Positions 34,409-43,959 are shown, counted from the stretch's first letter. The stretch is 64,000 nucleotides of DNA from Halegenticoccus soli (GCF_002844195.1 NZ_PEND01000012.1:1-64000); one strand, 5' to 3'. Made by a program: numbers and translations. The notes: generated from the letters alone by a model not told the origin.

Positions 34409-35050
34409 ATGACACGCCATCAGGACCAATCCGAAGCGGAAACGCCGCCCTGTTGCTGTAAAGTCGGTCGGCTCATCGATCGGTACGGGCTGGACGGGCT
34501 GAACGGCAGACTGAGACGCCGGTGGACGGGATCCGGGAGCGAGCGGTCCAGCCTCCGGGAGCTCGAACGGTACGTCAACGAGCGCGTCCTCGGGGCCGCC
34601 GTCTCCGAGAGCCGCGCGCCGATGAGGAGCGACGTCGAAACCGTCTACCGGCTGCTCACCGACGACGGCGTGAGCGCGGGCCGCCGGATCGAGACGGAAC
34701 GGCGCCTGGCGCGGGAAGGGATCGACGTCGAGGCGCTCCGGAAGGATTTCGTCTCGCACCAGACGATTCACTCGCACCTCCGCGGCTGCCTCGGCGCGTC
34801 GTGCGCCGAGGCGCTGTCCGACGAGGAGCGCCTGGAGAAGGCGGAGAAGACGGTGTTTTCGATGCAGAACCGGACGAAGATCATCACCGCCGAGACGCTC
34901 CGACGGTTGGCCGACGCGGACGCGCTCTCCCTGCCGGATTTCGACGTGTTCGTCGAGATCCAGGTGGCGTGCGAGGCCTGCGGGCGCTACATGACGGCCG
35001 CGACGCTCCTCGACCGGGGCGGGTGCAGCTGTCAGCGCGAGACGGGGTGA
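34409..35050 (+). CDS. rdfA: Rod-determining factor RdfA
   Basis: A 213-residue protein. CCKVGRLIDRYGLDGL, SLRELERYVNERVLGAA, VETVYRLLTDDGVSAG, LRKDFVSHQTIHSHLR and the C-terminal zinc-like CEACGRYMTAATLLDRGGC follow the haloarchaeal RdfA family. In Haloferax volcanii, RdfA is required for rod-shaped cells. ATG 34409 is chosen because earlier in-frame codons have non-coding character. Relevance to the surface genes around it is plausible but not shown. Confidence 0.8.
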   Translation: MTRHQDQSEAETPPCCCKVGRLIDRYGLDGLNGRLRRRWTGSGSERSSLRELERYVNERVLGAAVSESRAPMRSDVETVYRLLTDDGVSAGRRIETERRLAREGIDVEALRKDFVSHQTIHSHLRGCLGASCAEALSDEERLEKAEKTVFSMQNRTKIITAETLRRLADADALSLPDFDVFVEIQVACEACGRYMTAATLLDRGGCSCQRETG

Positions 35051-35137
35051 ACGCCGACCGCCGCGCCGGAAGCGGCCGTCGTCCGGTCGCGACGAGACTC
35101 CCGCGCCGTGATATTACTTTTGTGCCTGAAAAAGAGT

Positions 35138-35145
35138 AAATATAG
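35138..35145 (+). promoter_or_regulatory. TATA-like box for DUF7344 copy 3
   Basis: AAATATAG is centred about 25 bases before ATG 35166. This supports a leaderless start there instead of the GTG at 35157. Confidence 0.5.
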
Positions 35146-35165
35146 TCAACCGGCATGTGTACGGT

Positions 35166-35717
35166 ATGCCCCACGGCGAACTGAAGTCGACGCCGAGTGA
35201 CGAGAGAGGGACGGAGGCGCGTCGCGCGCTGGCCAACGAGGGAGAGATTTTCAGCCTGCTGAAGAACGACAGGCGTCGGCAAGTCGTGGCGCTGCTGGCG
35301 GATCGGCGAGAGACGGTTCCGATCTCGGAGCTCGCCCGGGTGATCGCCGAACTGGAGAGCGACGAAGCGCCGTCGGAGAAGCTGTACAAGAGCGTCTACG
35401 TCTCGCTCCAGCAGACGCACCTGCCGCGGCTGGCTCAGAGCGACGTCGTCACCTACGATCGGAGCACGGGGACCGTCTCCCCGGGCCCGGATCTCGAGGA
35501 CGTCCTCGTGTACACGCGGCGCGGCGCTCGGACGGGGTGGTGGTCGAAGGAGCTCGCCATCGGGCTCGTCGGGCTCGCCGTCGCGACGGGGGCGATGCTC
35601 GAACTGCCGCTCGTGAGCGGCATCGCGATGGAGGTATGGGCGGTGGTGTTTTTCAGCGCGATCATCTGTCTCAACCTCTATCAGATCGCGAGCCGGAAGA
35701 CGAAACCGCTCGGTTGA
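35166..35717 (+). CDS. DUF7344-type winged-helix protein with two membrane helices (copy 3)
   Basis: A 183-residue protein. Winged helix: GEIFSLLKNDRRRQVVALLA through LYKSVYVSLQQTHLPRLAQSDVVTYD. Membrane segments: LAIGLVGLAVATGAMLEL and MEVWAVVFFSAIICLNLYQ. It is very like copy 2. A TATA-like AAATATAG supports the ATG at 35166. It lies directly after rdfA on the same strand but has its own promoter. Confidence 0.75.
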   Translation: MPHGELKSTPSDERGTEARRALANEGEIFSLLKNDRRRQVVALLADRRETVPISELARVIAELESDEAPSEKLYKSVYVSLQQTHLPRLAQSDVVTYDRSTGTVSPGPDLEDVLVYTRRGARTGWWSKELAIGLVGLAVATGAMLELPLVSGIAMEVWAVVFFSAIICLNLYQIASRKTKPLG

Positions 35718-35993
35718 GCCGCCACTCCGGGGCACCTGTCGGTTCGTCGTGCGGCCCCGTCGGGCTGACTCCTCCCGTCGCCTCGTCGGCGCGCGGCCTC
35801 GAAGCCACTGACGGGTCACGGACCCGTCGGACGACGAGGACGGAAGGTTGATCCTACAGGCGAGAGCCGGGTCGGGTCGCGCCCCGGCCGCGGCCGCGAC
35901 ATCGGGTGAAAAGCGGGGTTTACACCGACGCCGCGGAGAAACGCGGTGTTGGCGCTCGAAACGGTTCTTCCCGTATTTGCCGCGTTCGACCGT

Positions 35994-36848
35994 ATGTCGC
36001 ACCTGCGACAGATGTCAGGGCAAGGGATAGAAGAGGGGAGCACCTCGGTAGAGGTGACGACCGGAGAAGTCCTCGCGCTCTCCGCGAACGAGAGCGGAGT
36101 CGGTGCCACGCCGCGGTCCGTCAGAGAGTCTGCGATCTCGATCATCATTCCGACGTACAACGAATCGCAGAACGTCGTTCACGTCATCGAGCGCTGTCGG
36201 GCCGCGCTGGAGGGATACGAGTTCGAGATCATCGTCGTCGACGACGACTCGCCCGACGGGACGTGGAAGCTCGTGGAGGACCAGTACGCCGACGATCCGG
36301 AGATCCGCGTCGTGAGGCGGACCGACGGCCGAGGGCTCGCGGCGGCCGTCTCGCGCGGGTTCCGCGAGGCGTCCTGCGAGTACTGCGCGGTCATGGACGC
36401 GGACCTCCAGCACCCGCCCGAAAAGCTCCCCGAACTGATCGAAGCACTGCAACCCGGCGTCGACGTCGTCATCGGCAGCCGACACGTCGACGAGGGGGGA
36501 ATCGAAGACTGGCCGTGGATCCGCCGCCTCGTCAGCCGCGGGGCGACGTTCATCGCGCGGCTCGCCGTCCCGGAGGTGCGGGGGATCTCGGACCCGATGA
36601 GCGGCTTTTTCGCCATCCGGCGCGAGGTCGTGAGCGGCATCGACCTCAGGCCGACCGGCTACAAGATCCTGCTCGAAATCCTCGCGAAGGGGGACTACGA
36701 CCGCGTCGTCGAGGTCCCGTACGTGTTCAGAGAGCGCGAGCGGGGCTCGTCGAAGCTCACGATGCAGGAGTACGTCCGCTTTCTGGAGCACGTTCTCATG
36801 CTCCGGCGGGGCGGCCGTCGACCGAGACGGCCCGTCGTGCCGCCGTGA
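35994..36848 (+). CDS. Dolichol-phosphate mannosyltransferase-like GT2
   Basis: A 284-residue GT-A enzyme. ISIIIPTYNESQNVVHVIERC, VVDDDSPDGTWKLVED and the metal motif MDADLQHPPEKLPELI match DPM1-type polyprenyl-phosphate sugar synthases, which charge the lipid carrier at the cytoplasmic face. There is no C-terminal membrane domain, so it resembles the short soluble class. ATG 35994 (MSHLRQMSG) is preferred over 36012. It stands next to the four-gene glycosylation operon on the other strand. Confidence 0.85.
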   Translation: MSHLRQMSGQGIEEGSTSVEVTTGEVLALSANESGVGATPRSVRESAISIIIPTYNESQNVVHVIERCRAALEGYEFEIIVVDDDSPDGTWKLVEDQYADDPEIRVVRRTDGRGLAAAVSRGFREASCEYCAVMDADLQHPPEKLPELIEALQPGVDVVIGSRHVDEGGIEDWPWIRRLVSRGATFIARLAVPEVRGISDPMSGFFAIRREVVSGIDLRPTGYKILLEILAKGDYDRVVEVPYVFRERERGSSKLTMQEYVRFLEHVLMLRRGGRRPRRPVVPP

Positions 36849-36903
36849 CCGGCGGCGAGGGCCAGCGGGTCGGCGACCGCGCGAGCCGACCCGCCCGCGG
36901 CGG

Positions 36904-38259
36904 TCAATCGAGATAGCCCAGGTCCTGGAGCCGCCGCTCGACCGCGGCGTCGCGCTCCGCCGCGGCGGCCCCCGTCAGGTCGATCGCGCCGAGCCGGTCG
37001 TCAAGCGCCGACTCCAGCGGCCGCCACTCCGAACCCCTCGGATTCCGCGTCGGACGCTCTTCGTCCGGATCGTCGCCGAGGTCGAACCCGAGCAGGTCGC
37101 CGTCAGCGTTCCGGATCAGCTTCCGCTCGGGGGATCTGATCGCGACCTGAATCGCGTTCTCGTCGAGGCGACCCGGCGTTTTCGCCGTCGACGCGACCTC
37201 CGAGACGGCGAGCCGGTCGTCGAGCGTCTCGCCCTCGACGGCGGGGCGGAGCGATCGGCCCCTGAACGTCGACGGCGGGCTGACGCCGGCGTAGTCCAGG
37301 ATCGTGGGCGCGACGTCGACGTGCTGGACCTGCCGGTCGACGACCGACGCGTCGATCGGCGCGTCGGCCGGCGGCCGGATCAAAAGCGGGACGCGGATCA
37401 GCTCGTCGTACAGCGCGGGCTCGTGGCCGACCTGGCCGTGCTCGAACAGCGCCTCGCCGTGGTCCGCGGTGACGACGACGAGCGTCTCGTCGTCGACGCG
37501 CGCCAGGAGCGGTTCGAGTTGCTCGTCGGCGTGTCTGACAGCGGCGGCGTAGAGGCGCTTCACGGCCTCGCGCTCGCGTTCGGAGAGCGCGTCGGGGTCG
37601 CGCTGCGCGCGGGTGACGAGCGCCGTGGGCGACGTCGAAAGCTCGGGGACGCCCATCTCCTCTCGGAGTCGCTTCGGCGGCGTGTACGGCGCGTGCGGCG
37701 TGAGGAGGTGGGTCCAAACGAACAGGTCGTCGGCGCGCGCGTCGAGCGCCTCGATCGCCGTCGACACCTCGTCGGGGCCGCCGCGGAACCGCTGCAGCGG
37801 CTCTTGTGCGTGCCGGTACAGCTTCTGTGCCGCGCGGTACGCCGGGTGATCGAGCCCGAACCGGTCGATCAGGAACTCGCGGGCGTCGTCGAGGAACGGG
37901 AGCCCGAACTCCCCGACGTCCTCGTAGAAGTCGTACCCGCGGCCGTAGCCGTACTTCTCGCCGAGCCAGGGGTTGCCGTGGACGCCCACGGCCCGCCAGC
38001 CGGCCTCCCGCAGTCGTTCGCTGACGAGGGTTCGGGCCGGATCGATCCGCTCGTACCCGCCGTAATCGAGCGGTAGCGTCGACGAGAACAGCGCCGGGAA
38101 CGCGTAGGGCGTCGCCGGGCCGTGGCTCACGGCCTGGGTGAACACGGTCCCGCCCTCCGCGAAGGAGGCGAGCGCCGGGGTGTACTCCTCGGCCGCGTCG
38201 GGGGTGAACGATGCGTGGGAAGCGCGCCATGCGTCGATGGTGATGAGCAGTGTTTTCAT
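36904..38259 (-). CDS. Sulfatase-family (alkaline phosphatase superfamily) enzyme
   Basis: A 451-residue protein. LLITIDAWRASHASF carries the first Asp, GPATPYAFPALFSS the nucleophile region, and VVTADHGEALFEHGQVGHE the second metal site. The usual C/S-x-P-x-R modification site of true sulfatases is absent, and Thr is the likely nucleophile, so a phospho- or phosphoglycerol-transferase or phosphodiesterase role is as likely as sulfate removal. Its ATG overlaps the DUF2079 stop (ATGA), and it is the last gene of a four-gene operon. Confidence 0.8.
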   Translation of the reverse strand: MKTLLITIDAWRASHASFTPDAAEEYTPALASFAEGGTVFTQAVSHGPATPYAFPALFSSTLPLDYGGYERIDPARTLVSERLREAGWRAVGVHGNPWLGEKYGYGRGYDFYEDVGEFGLPFLDDAREFLIDRFGLDHPAYRAAQKLYRHAQEPLQRFRGGPDEVSTAIEALDARADDLFVWTHLLTPHAPYTPPKRLREEMGVPELSTSPTALVTRAQRDPDALSEREREAVKRLYAAAVRHADEQLEPLLARVDDETLVVVTADHGEALFEHGQVGHEPALYDELIRVPLLIRPPADAPIDASVVDRQVQHVDVAPTILDYAGVSPPSTFRGRSLRPAVEGETLDDRLAVSEVASTAKTPGRLDENAIQVAIRSPERKLIRNADGDLLGFDLGDDPDEERPTRNPRGSEWRPLESALDDRLGAIDLTGAAAAERDAAVERRLQDLGYLD

Positions 38260-40142
38260 TGGTAAACGCGGGAAGCGGTGAAGGTCACGGTGGTTGCGGC
38301 GCTCACGGCGCCGGCGGTGCTTTCGGCGGTTTCGGCGGTCGCGGTCGCTGTCGGGGCGTTCCCGATCGCGGTCGCGGTGGTCGGGAGTACCGTCGCGGTA
38401 GTCGCGACTGCCGCCGCGGCTGTCGCCGCCAGCGTCGGCTTCGCACGAGCCGAGACGCCCGCCGTCGCGGCGCCGTCGACGGTGGCGAAGCCGAGCCGCG
38501 GCGGATCCGCCTCGATCATCCCGCCGTCATCCCGCTCCGGGCGGGACTCATCCGGCGGGGGGAGCGACGGCGGGCGGACGCGCTCGTCCGTCGTGATCGC
38601 CCTCGTCGGGCCGTCGTAGCCGCGCTTGAAGATCCAGATCCCGTCCTCGTACCGGTACACCCCGTACTCCGTGCCGAGCCGGCCGTCGAAGGCCTCCCGG
38701 ACCTGCCAGGACCAGTCGATCGGCCCGGTTTCGATCCGCGTGTCGACGAGGACGTACTCGGGCCGAATCGGCCCGTAGGCCCGCTGGTACTGCTCGAAGA
38801 TGTCGGGGCGGACGACGTACGTCGCGCCGGGGCGCTCTGCGACGTGCGGGTAGACGTTGTTCTGCGTGAGGAGGGTTTCGTCCGCCGGGACCCGCTCTAT
38901 GGCCTCCGAGAGCGTGTCCGTGTGCTCGTTCGTCCGCGGGACCACCTCCCGTTCTGCGCCGACGCTCGCGGCGCCGGCGACGTTCAACACGAGGACGACC
39001 ACGAAGAGCCGAACCACCAGGGCGCGCGGAGCGCCGATCGGCCGAAATCGTCCGAGCACCCGGACCGCGCCGACGTAGACGAACGGGAGCAGGTAAAACG
39101 AGTAGTGCGCGCCGAACATGTAGTAGATCGGCCTCCCGGCGAACACCCAGGCGAACCCCAGAAACGGCGCGAGCGCGCCGATCGCCACCTCGTCGTTCGC
39201 CGAGAGGAAGAGCACGGGAACCAGGAGGAGGACGAAGAAGGCGAACTTCTGGAACACGTCGTAGGTGACGAGGTCGACGAGGAGCGCCGGGTTGCCGAGA
39301 ACGACGCCGAAGAGGTCGCCGACGGTCGCGCGGGGGCCCTCGACGAACGGCTTGAGGGGGTCTGCGACCGACGAGTGGGGGATCCCGCCGAACCGGCTGA
39401 ACCGGTCGATGACGAGCCCCGCGAGGAGGTAACTCGCCCCGGTGAGGCCCGCGCCGGCGGCGAACAGGGGGGCTTCATCCCGGAGTCGACCGGCGCGGTA
39501 CGACGTGAGCGCGAGGCCCGCGAGCGCTCCGGCGACGATGAAGGCCATGAACTCGTTGGTGAGCAGGACGAGGGTCAGCAGGGCGAGAAACCGCCGGCGG
39601 GCCCCGTTGACGTAGGCGTGGTACGCGGCGAAGACGAGAACCGGTAAGAGGCACTGCTCCTGAAAGTCGAACAGCCACGCAGCCCACAGGAACGGGTTGA
39701 GCGCGTACGAGGCGGTGACGAGCGCGGCGAGGCGCTCGTCGCCCACTTCCCCGCGCGCGACGAACCAGAGCGCCGGCACGCTGGCGGCGACGACGAACGA
39801 CTTGGCGACGAGCAGCGTGATCGGCGACGGAAAGAGCGCGTACAGGGGCAGGAACGCGAGCAGCGTCAGCGAAAAGTGCGCGCCCCAGTAGGAGCCGGAC
39901 GGGTGGCTGAGCCGGTATTTGCCGTGCTGGAGGAACCCGTCCCCGCCGACCGTCGTCGCGAAGATGTGAACGTACGAACCGAAGTCGGCGCCGGTCAGCC
40001 AGAAGCTCCGGTAGAGCAGCGTCAGGTACACCGTGAACGCGACGAACAGGACACCGGACAGCGCGAAAACGTACCACGTCGAACGGTCCACGTCGGTCAA
40101 CACGGGGTGATCATACACGAGCGCGGAGATTCGCGTCGTCAT
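38256..40142 (-). CDS. DUF2079 membrane protein with low-complexity tail
   Basis: A 628-residue protein with about ten membrane helices. The first loop GADFGSYVHIFATTVGGDG and SPITLLVAKSFVVAASVPALWF are DUF2079 hallmarks, a family related to GT-C glycosyltransferases. The soluble part ending GIWIFKRGYDG is shared with the neighbour at 40139-42775. After that the two diverge: here a roughly 80-residue Ala/Thr-rich tail (ATAAAAVATTATVLPTTATA...) replaces the neighbour's beta-domain. ATGA overlaps link it to both neighbours. Confidence 0.8.
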   Translation of the reverse strand: MTTRISALVYDHPVLTDVDRSTWYVFALSGVLFVAFTVYLTLLYRSFWLTGADFGSYVHIFATTVGGDGFLQHGKYRLSHPSGSYWGAHFSLTLLAFLPLYALFPSPITLLVAKSFVVAASVPALWFVARGEVGDERLAALVTASYALNPFLWAAWLFDFQEQCLLPVLVFAAYHAYVNGARRRFLALLTLVLLTNEFMAFIVAGALAGLALTSYRAGRLRDEAPLFAAGAGLTGASYLLAGLVIDRFSRFGGIPHSSVADPLKPFVEGPRATVGDLFGVVLGNPALLVDLVTYDVFQKFAFFVLLLVPVLFLSANDEVAIGALAPFLGFAWVFAGRPIYYMFGAHYSFYLLPFVYVGAVRVLGRFRPIGAPRALVVRLFVVVLVLNVAGAASVGAEREVVPRTNEHTDTLSEAIERVPADETLLTQNNVYPHVAERPGATYVVRPDIFEQYQRAYGPIRPEYVLVDTRIETGPIDWSWQVREAFDGRLGTEYGVYRYEDGIWIFKRGYDGPTRAITTDERVRPPSLPPPDESRPERDDGGMIEADPPRLGFATVDGAATAGVSARAKPTLAATAAAAVATTATVLPTTATAIGNAPTATATAETAESTAGAVSAATTVTFTASRVYQ

Positions 40143-42775
40143 CGGTCAGCGTTACGCCCTCCGTTGCCGTCTCGGTTTGGACTGTTTGGACGGTTCGTAC
40201 GGTTCGGTCCGTCACGATCCGGAGGGGGACCCTCGCGCACCAGCGTCGCGTCGTCGAGGACGACCGTCGCGTTCCTGTCGGTGCGGAATCCCCTGAACTC
40301 CACCTTGTCGATCGGCCTGTCGAGCGTGAACGTGAGGGTGACCTCCTGCCAGTCGTCGTCCGAGGGAACCGTCTGCCTCGCGACGACCCGGTGGCCGCTC
40401 CCGACGGCGACGTCGACGGCCGCGGCGGGGCGGTCGTCGTCCCCGTCATCCCCGGCGGCGTACACGTCGAACGTCACGTTGTACGTCCCCGATCCGAGGG
40501 TCTCGTACGGGCCGTACCAGATCACCTTCCCGCGCGGACCCCGCTCGGAGACGATCTCGCGGTCGGCCGCGTCGTAGCGGCCGGCGCCGATCTTGAACTC
40601 CCTCGCCTCGTACTCCTCCGAGTCGCCGTCGAACCACGTCCTGTCGGACGTGATCGCCGTCGGGGTACCGTCGTACCCGCGTTTGAAGATCCAGATCCCG
40701 TCCTCGTACCGGTACAGCCCGTACTCCGTGCCGAGGCGGTCGCCGAACACTTCGAGCACGACCGACGCCCAGTGGCCGTTGTAGTTCGTGTCGTAGAGCA
40801 CGTACTCCTGTCTGATCGGGCCGTGCGCTTTCTCGTACTGCTCGGTGTCGTACGGGCTCACGACGAAGGTGGCGTTCGGCCGCGTGGCGACGTGCGGGTA
40901 GATGTTGTTCTGCGTCACGATCGACGCGTCCTCCGGGATCGTGTCGACCGCCGCCCGGAGCGTTTCGACGTGCTCCGTCTCCGGCGGGACGGGTTTCATG
41001 TTTCCGCCGGCGATCACCAGGCCGACGCCCGCGTTCAGGATCAGAACGACCGCCAGCGCGCGGACGAAGAGCCGCCGCGACGGTCGGAGGCCCGGGACGC
41101 TCGCGAACCACGCGAACCGCCCGGATCGCCCGGATCTCCCCGACCGCCCGGACCGCCCGGATCGCTCCGACCCTCCGGACCGCCCCGACTGACCCGGGGT
41201 CGCGGACGACCCCGTCGGGAACGAGACGTCCATGCGATCGAGGGCCCGCACCGCGCCGATGTAGACGAACGGCATGACGTAGAACGGGTAGTGCGCCGCG
41301 AACGTGTAGTACGCGTCCTTGCTCGCCAGGAGCCACGCGAACCCCAGGAACGGCGCGAGCGCCCCCAGGGTGAGCTCGTCGGTCGCCGCGAGGAACAGCA
41401 CCGGCAGGAAGAAGGCGAACAGGAAGAGGACCTTTCTGTCGATGCCGACGGCGACCGCCTGGACGACCACGTCCGGGTTGGCGAGCGCGAGCGGCAACAG
41501 CGTGCTGATCGAGACTCGCGGGGCGAACTCGGCGACGAGCCCCTGGAGCGGGATCGCGAGCACGCGGACCGGGATGCCGGAGGCCGTGCTGTACTGCGAG
41601 ATGACGTACCCCGAGAGGAGCTGTGCGAACAGCGTGAGCGCGAAGGCGGCGAGGAGGACCGGCCCCTCCTCGCGGAGGCGGCCGGCGCGGGCGACCGCGA
41701 CCGTCAGGCCGACGAGGGAGCCGGCGACGACGAGGATCATGAACTCGTTCGTGAGCAGCGCGAGGAGGAGGAGGACGAGAAAGCCGAGGTAGCGCTCACG
41801 GCTGTACAGGTAGTACGCGCCGAAAACGAGAATCGGCAGGAGGCACTGCTCCTGGAAGTCGAACGACCACGCGGACCACAGGAACGGGTTGAACGCGTAC
41901 GAGACGGTGACGAGCGCGGCGAGTCGATCGTCGTCGAGCGTCCGCCTGGCGAGGAACCACAGGAGCGGCACGCTGGCGGCGACGACGAACGACTTGGCGA
42001 CGAGCAGCGTGATCGGCGACGGAAAGAGCGCGAAGATCGGCACGAAGGCGAGCAGCGTGAGCGTGAAGTGGCCGCCCCAGTACACGCCGCTGGGGTGCGT
42101 CGCCACGTACTTCCCCTGCTGGAGGAACCCCTCGCCGTTGACGGTCGTCCACATCATGTGGACGTAGGAGCCGAAGTCGGCGCCGGTGAGTTGAAAGCGG
42201 AGGTAGAGGAACGACGTGTAGACGGAGAAGACGACGAACAGCGTGGCCGCGAGCGCGAGCACGAGCCACGTGCTCCTGTCCAGACCGGGAACGCGAGCGT
42301 AGAGGGAGGCGCGGAACGTCCCCACGCCCGTCGCGGCGTCCTCCGGCCGCCAGACCCACCGCTCGCTCGCGCCGAACCCCCAGAAGATGCCGACGGCGAT
42401 CGCGAGGAGGTTCGCGACGAGGTAGTGCATCCCGAACACCTCGACGAAGAGGATCAGCGCCGCGAGGCCCATCCCGATGCCGACGACGCGCGTCAGGACG
42501 TACTTCACGCCGCGGACAACCCACTCGCGGCGGCCGGGAGCGCCGCGTCCGTCCCAGGTCCACGAGTCGTTCATCGCGTAGTTGGCGAGGATGCTCAGCA
42601 CGCGGCTGAGCGTTCCGCCGATGACGTACGAGAGGCCCGCGACGCCGGTCGCGAGGAACAGGACGCCCTGGTTGATCCCGACGCCGACGAGGCCGACGAT
42701 GACGTACTGGACGAACCGCTTCGTCTGCCCCTCGGTGAGATCGAGGCGCTCGATGAACCGCGGGACGTTGCTCAC
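40139..42775 (-). CDS. GtrA-DUF2079 fusion membrane protein
   Basis: An 878-residue protein. Residues about 20-145 are a GtrA-like four-helix flippase domain (FVQYVIVGLVGVGINQGVLF, NYAMNDSWTW). Residues about 165-620 are DUF2079. The end is a jelly-roll-like domain (VTFDVYAAGDDGD, WQEVTLTFTLDRPIDKVEFRGF). A Ser-Gly-Arg repeat linker (SGRSGRSGRSGR) interrupts one loop. The GTG start at 42775 overlaps the glycosyltransferase stop, and its stop overlaps the next ATG. It could flip and transfer a polyprenyl-linked sugar. Function is inferred from domains. Confidence 0.85.
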   Translation of the reverse strand: MSNVPRFIERLDLTEGQTKRFVQYVIVGLVGVGINQGVLFLATGVAGLSYVIGGTLSRVLSILANYAMNDSWTWDGRGAPGRREWVVRGVKYVLTRVVGIGMGLAALILFVEVFGMHYLVANLLAIAVGIFWGFGASERWVWRPEDAATGVGTFRASLYARVPGLDRSTWLVLALAATLFVVFSVYTSFLYLRFQLTGADFGSYVHMMWTTVNGEGFLQQGKYVATHPSGVYWGGHFTLTLLAFVPIFALFPSPITLLVAKSFVVAASVPLLWFLARRTLDDDRLAALVTVSYAFNPFLWSAWSFDFQEQCLLPILVFGAYYLYSRERYLGFLVLLLLALLTNEFMILVVAGSLVGLTVAVARAGRLREEGPVLLAAFALTLFAQLLSGYVISQYSTASGIPVRVLAIPLQGLVAEFAPRVSISTLLPLALANPDVVVQAVAVGIDRKVLFLFAFFLPVLFLAATDELTLGALAPFLGFAWLLASKDAYYTFAAHYPFYVMPFVYIGAVRALDRMDVSFPTGSSATPGQSGRSGGSERSGRSGRSGRSGRSGRFAWFASVPGLRPSRRLFVRALAVVLILNAGVGLVIAGGNMKPVPPETEHVETLRAAVDTIPEDASIVTQNNIYPHVATRPNATFVVSPYDTEQYEKAHGPIRQEYVLYDTNYNGHWASVVLEVFGDRLGTEYGLYRYEDGIWIFKRGYDGTPTAITSDRTWFDGDSEEYEAREFKIGAGRYDAADREIVSERGPRGKVIWYGPYETLGSGTYNVTFDVYAAGDDGDDDRPAAAVDVAVGSGHRVVARQTVPSDDDWQEVTLTFTLDRPIDKVEFRGFRTDRNATVVLDDATLVREGPPPDRDGPNRTNRPNSPNRDGNGGRNADR

Positions 42776-43791
42776 GCGCCGGCCCTCCCGGCGGAGAGCA
42801 ACAGCCGCTTCAGCTTCGGATAGATCACGTCGACGCCGTGCTCTTCGCCGTGGCGTCGGGCCGCCCGACAGCGCCGGTCGTACCCGTCTCCCCGCGCCCA
42901 CTCCCGATGAACCGCTTCGATGGTGTCCACCATCTCCGACACGGTGTTACAGCGCAGGACGGCTTGTCCGTTTCCGACGTGAGTCGGGAGCGCCGTCGTG
43001 ACGACCGGGGTCCCCGACGCGCACGCCTCGTTTATCACCATGCTGTCCGTGTCGACCCGGGCCGGGTGCAACACGAGGTGGGCGCGCGAGTACGCCGACG
43101 CGAGTTCGTCCTCGGTCAGGAATCCGAGGTCCTCGATCGCCGGTTCGTCGCTCGTCCCCGTCGCCTCGACCCGGATCTCCGCCGGGAGCCGACGGGCGAT
43201 AGACCGGACGGTGTCCCAACCCTTCTCGCGGATGTGAGCGGCGGTGACGAGGACCGTAAAGTCCGCCGCGAGGGGCGCTCGATCGGGGTGGAACTGTTCG
43301 GTGTCGACGAAGTTCGGGATGTACACCGTGTTCGGGTGCGGGGACTCGAACGCCGGCGTGACGGTGTGGACCGCGTCGTACCGTCCGAGGTCCCACGGGC
43401 CGATGAGCCGGTAGAGCGCCTTCACCGCGGTCGGGACGGCTCCGTAGTGCGACTCGTACAGCCGCTTCGAGACGAACACCCACGAGTGAATTCCGGCGAT
43501 AGACGCCGTCTCGCCGGTGAAAAACAGATTCGCGAGCGGCGCGTAGAACACGTACGCCGCGTCGAATCCGGAGAGGTCGTGCCGCCACGACTCCCGGTAG
43601 GGGACGCGCCGATCCAGCACGTCCCGGACGCCGACCCGGCGTTCGCCGTCGGGGGTGTACGGGAGCGATCGGATGGAGATGTCGACGCCGTCGGCGGCGA
43701 GCCGATTCGCGAGCGTGACGGCCCACTTCTCTCCGCCCCGGTAGTGCTCGACCGAGATGTGCGGACAGAGCGCTACGCGCACAGAAACCAC
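42772..43791 (-). CDS. Glycosyltransferase family 4 protein
   Basis: A 339-residue GT-B protein. RVALCPHISVEHYRGGEKWAVTLANRL is the N-terminal glycine-rich start. VLVTAAHIREKGWDTV and VLHPARVDTDSMVINEACASGTPVVTT form the C-terminal nucleotide-sugar domain with the family's Glu. It is the first gene of the four-gene operon that also contains the GtrA-DUF2079 and DUF2079 genes and the sulfatase-like gene. Confidence 0.85.
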   Translation of the reverse strand: MVSVRVALCPHISVEHYRGGEKWAVTLANRLAADGVDISIRSLPYTPDGERRVGVRDVLDRRVPYRESWRHDLSGFDAAYVFYAPLANLFFTGETASIAGIHSWVFVSKRLYESHYGAVPTAVKALYRLIGPWDLGRYDAVHTVTPAFESPHPNTVYIPNFVDTEQFHPDRAPLAADFTVLVTAAHIREKGWDTVRSIARRLPAEIRVEATGTSDEPAIEDLGFLTEDELASAYSRAHLVLHPARVDTDSMVINEACASGTPVVTTALPTHVGNGQAVLRCNTVSEMVDTIEAVHREWARGDGYDRRCRAARRHGEEHGVDVIYPKLKRLLLSAGRAGA

Positions 43792-43959
43792 TCCCCGCCG
43801 ACGGACACACCCATTGAGAGAACAGGTCGGTCAGCGGACCCATTAGTATGGGCCCGTTAGCAACCGCTCGGCGGGAGAAACGGGATATTGACTCGAGGCG
43901 GCCGCGCTCAGCTCACTACTGCTTCCGTCCGAAGACGTTACCGCTCCCGTCGGAGGGCG

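Noticed and set aside
40391-42823. 810-residue plus-strand open frame
   Set aside because: Antisense of the GtrA-DUF2079 fusion, which has clear membrane helices and domain motifs.
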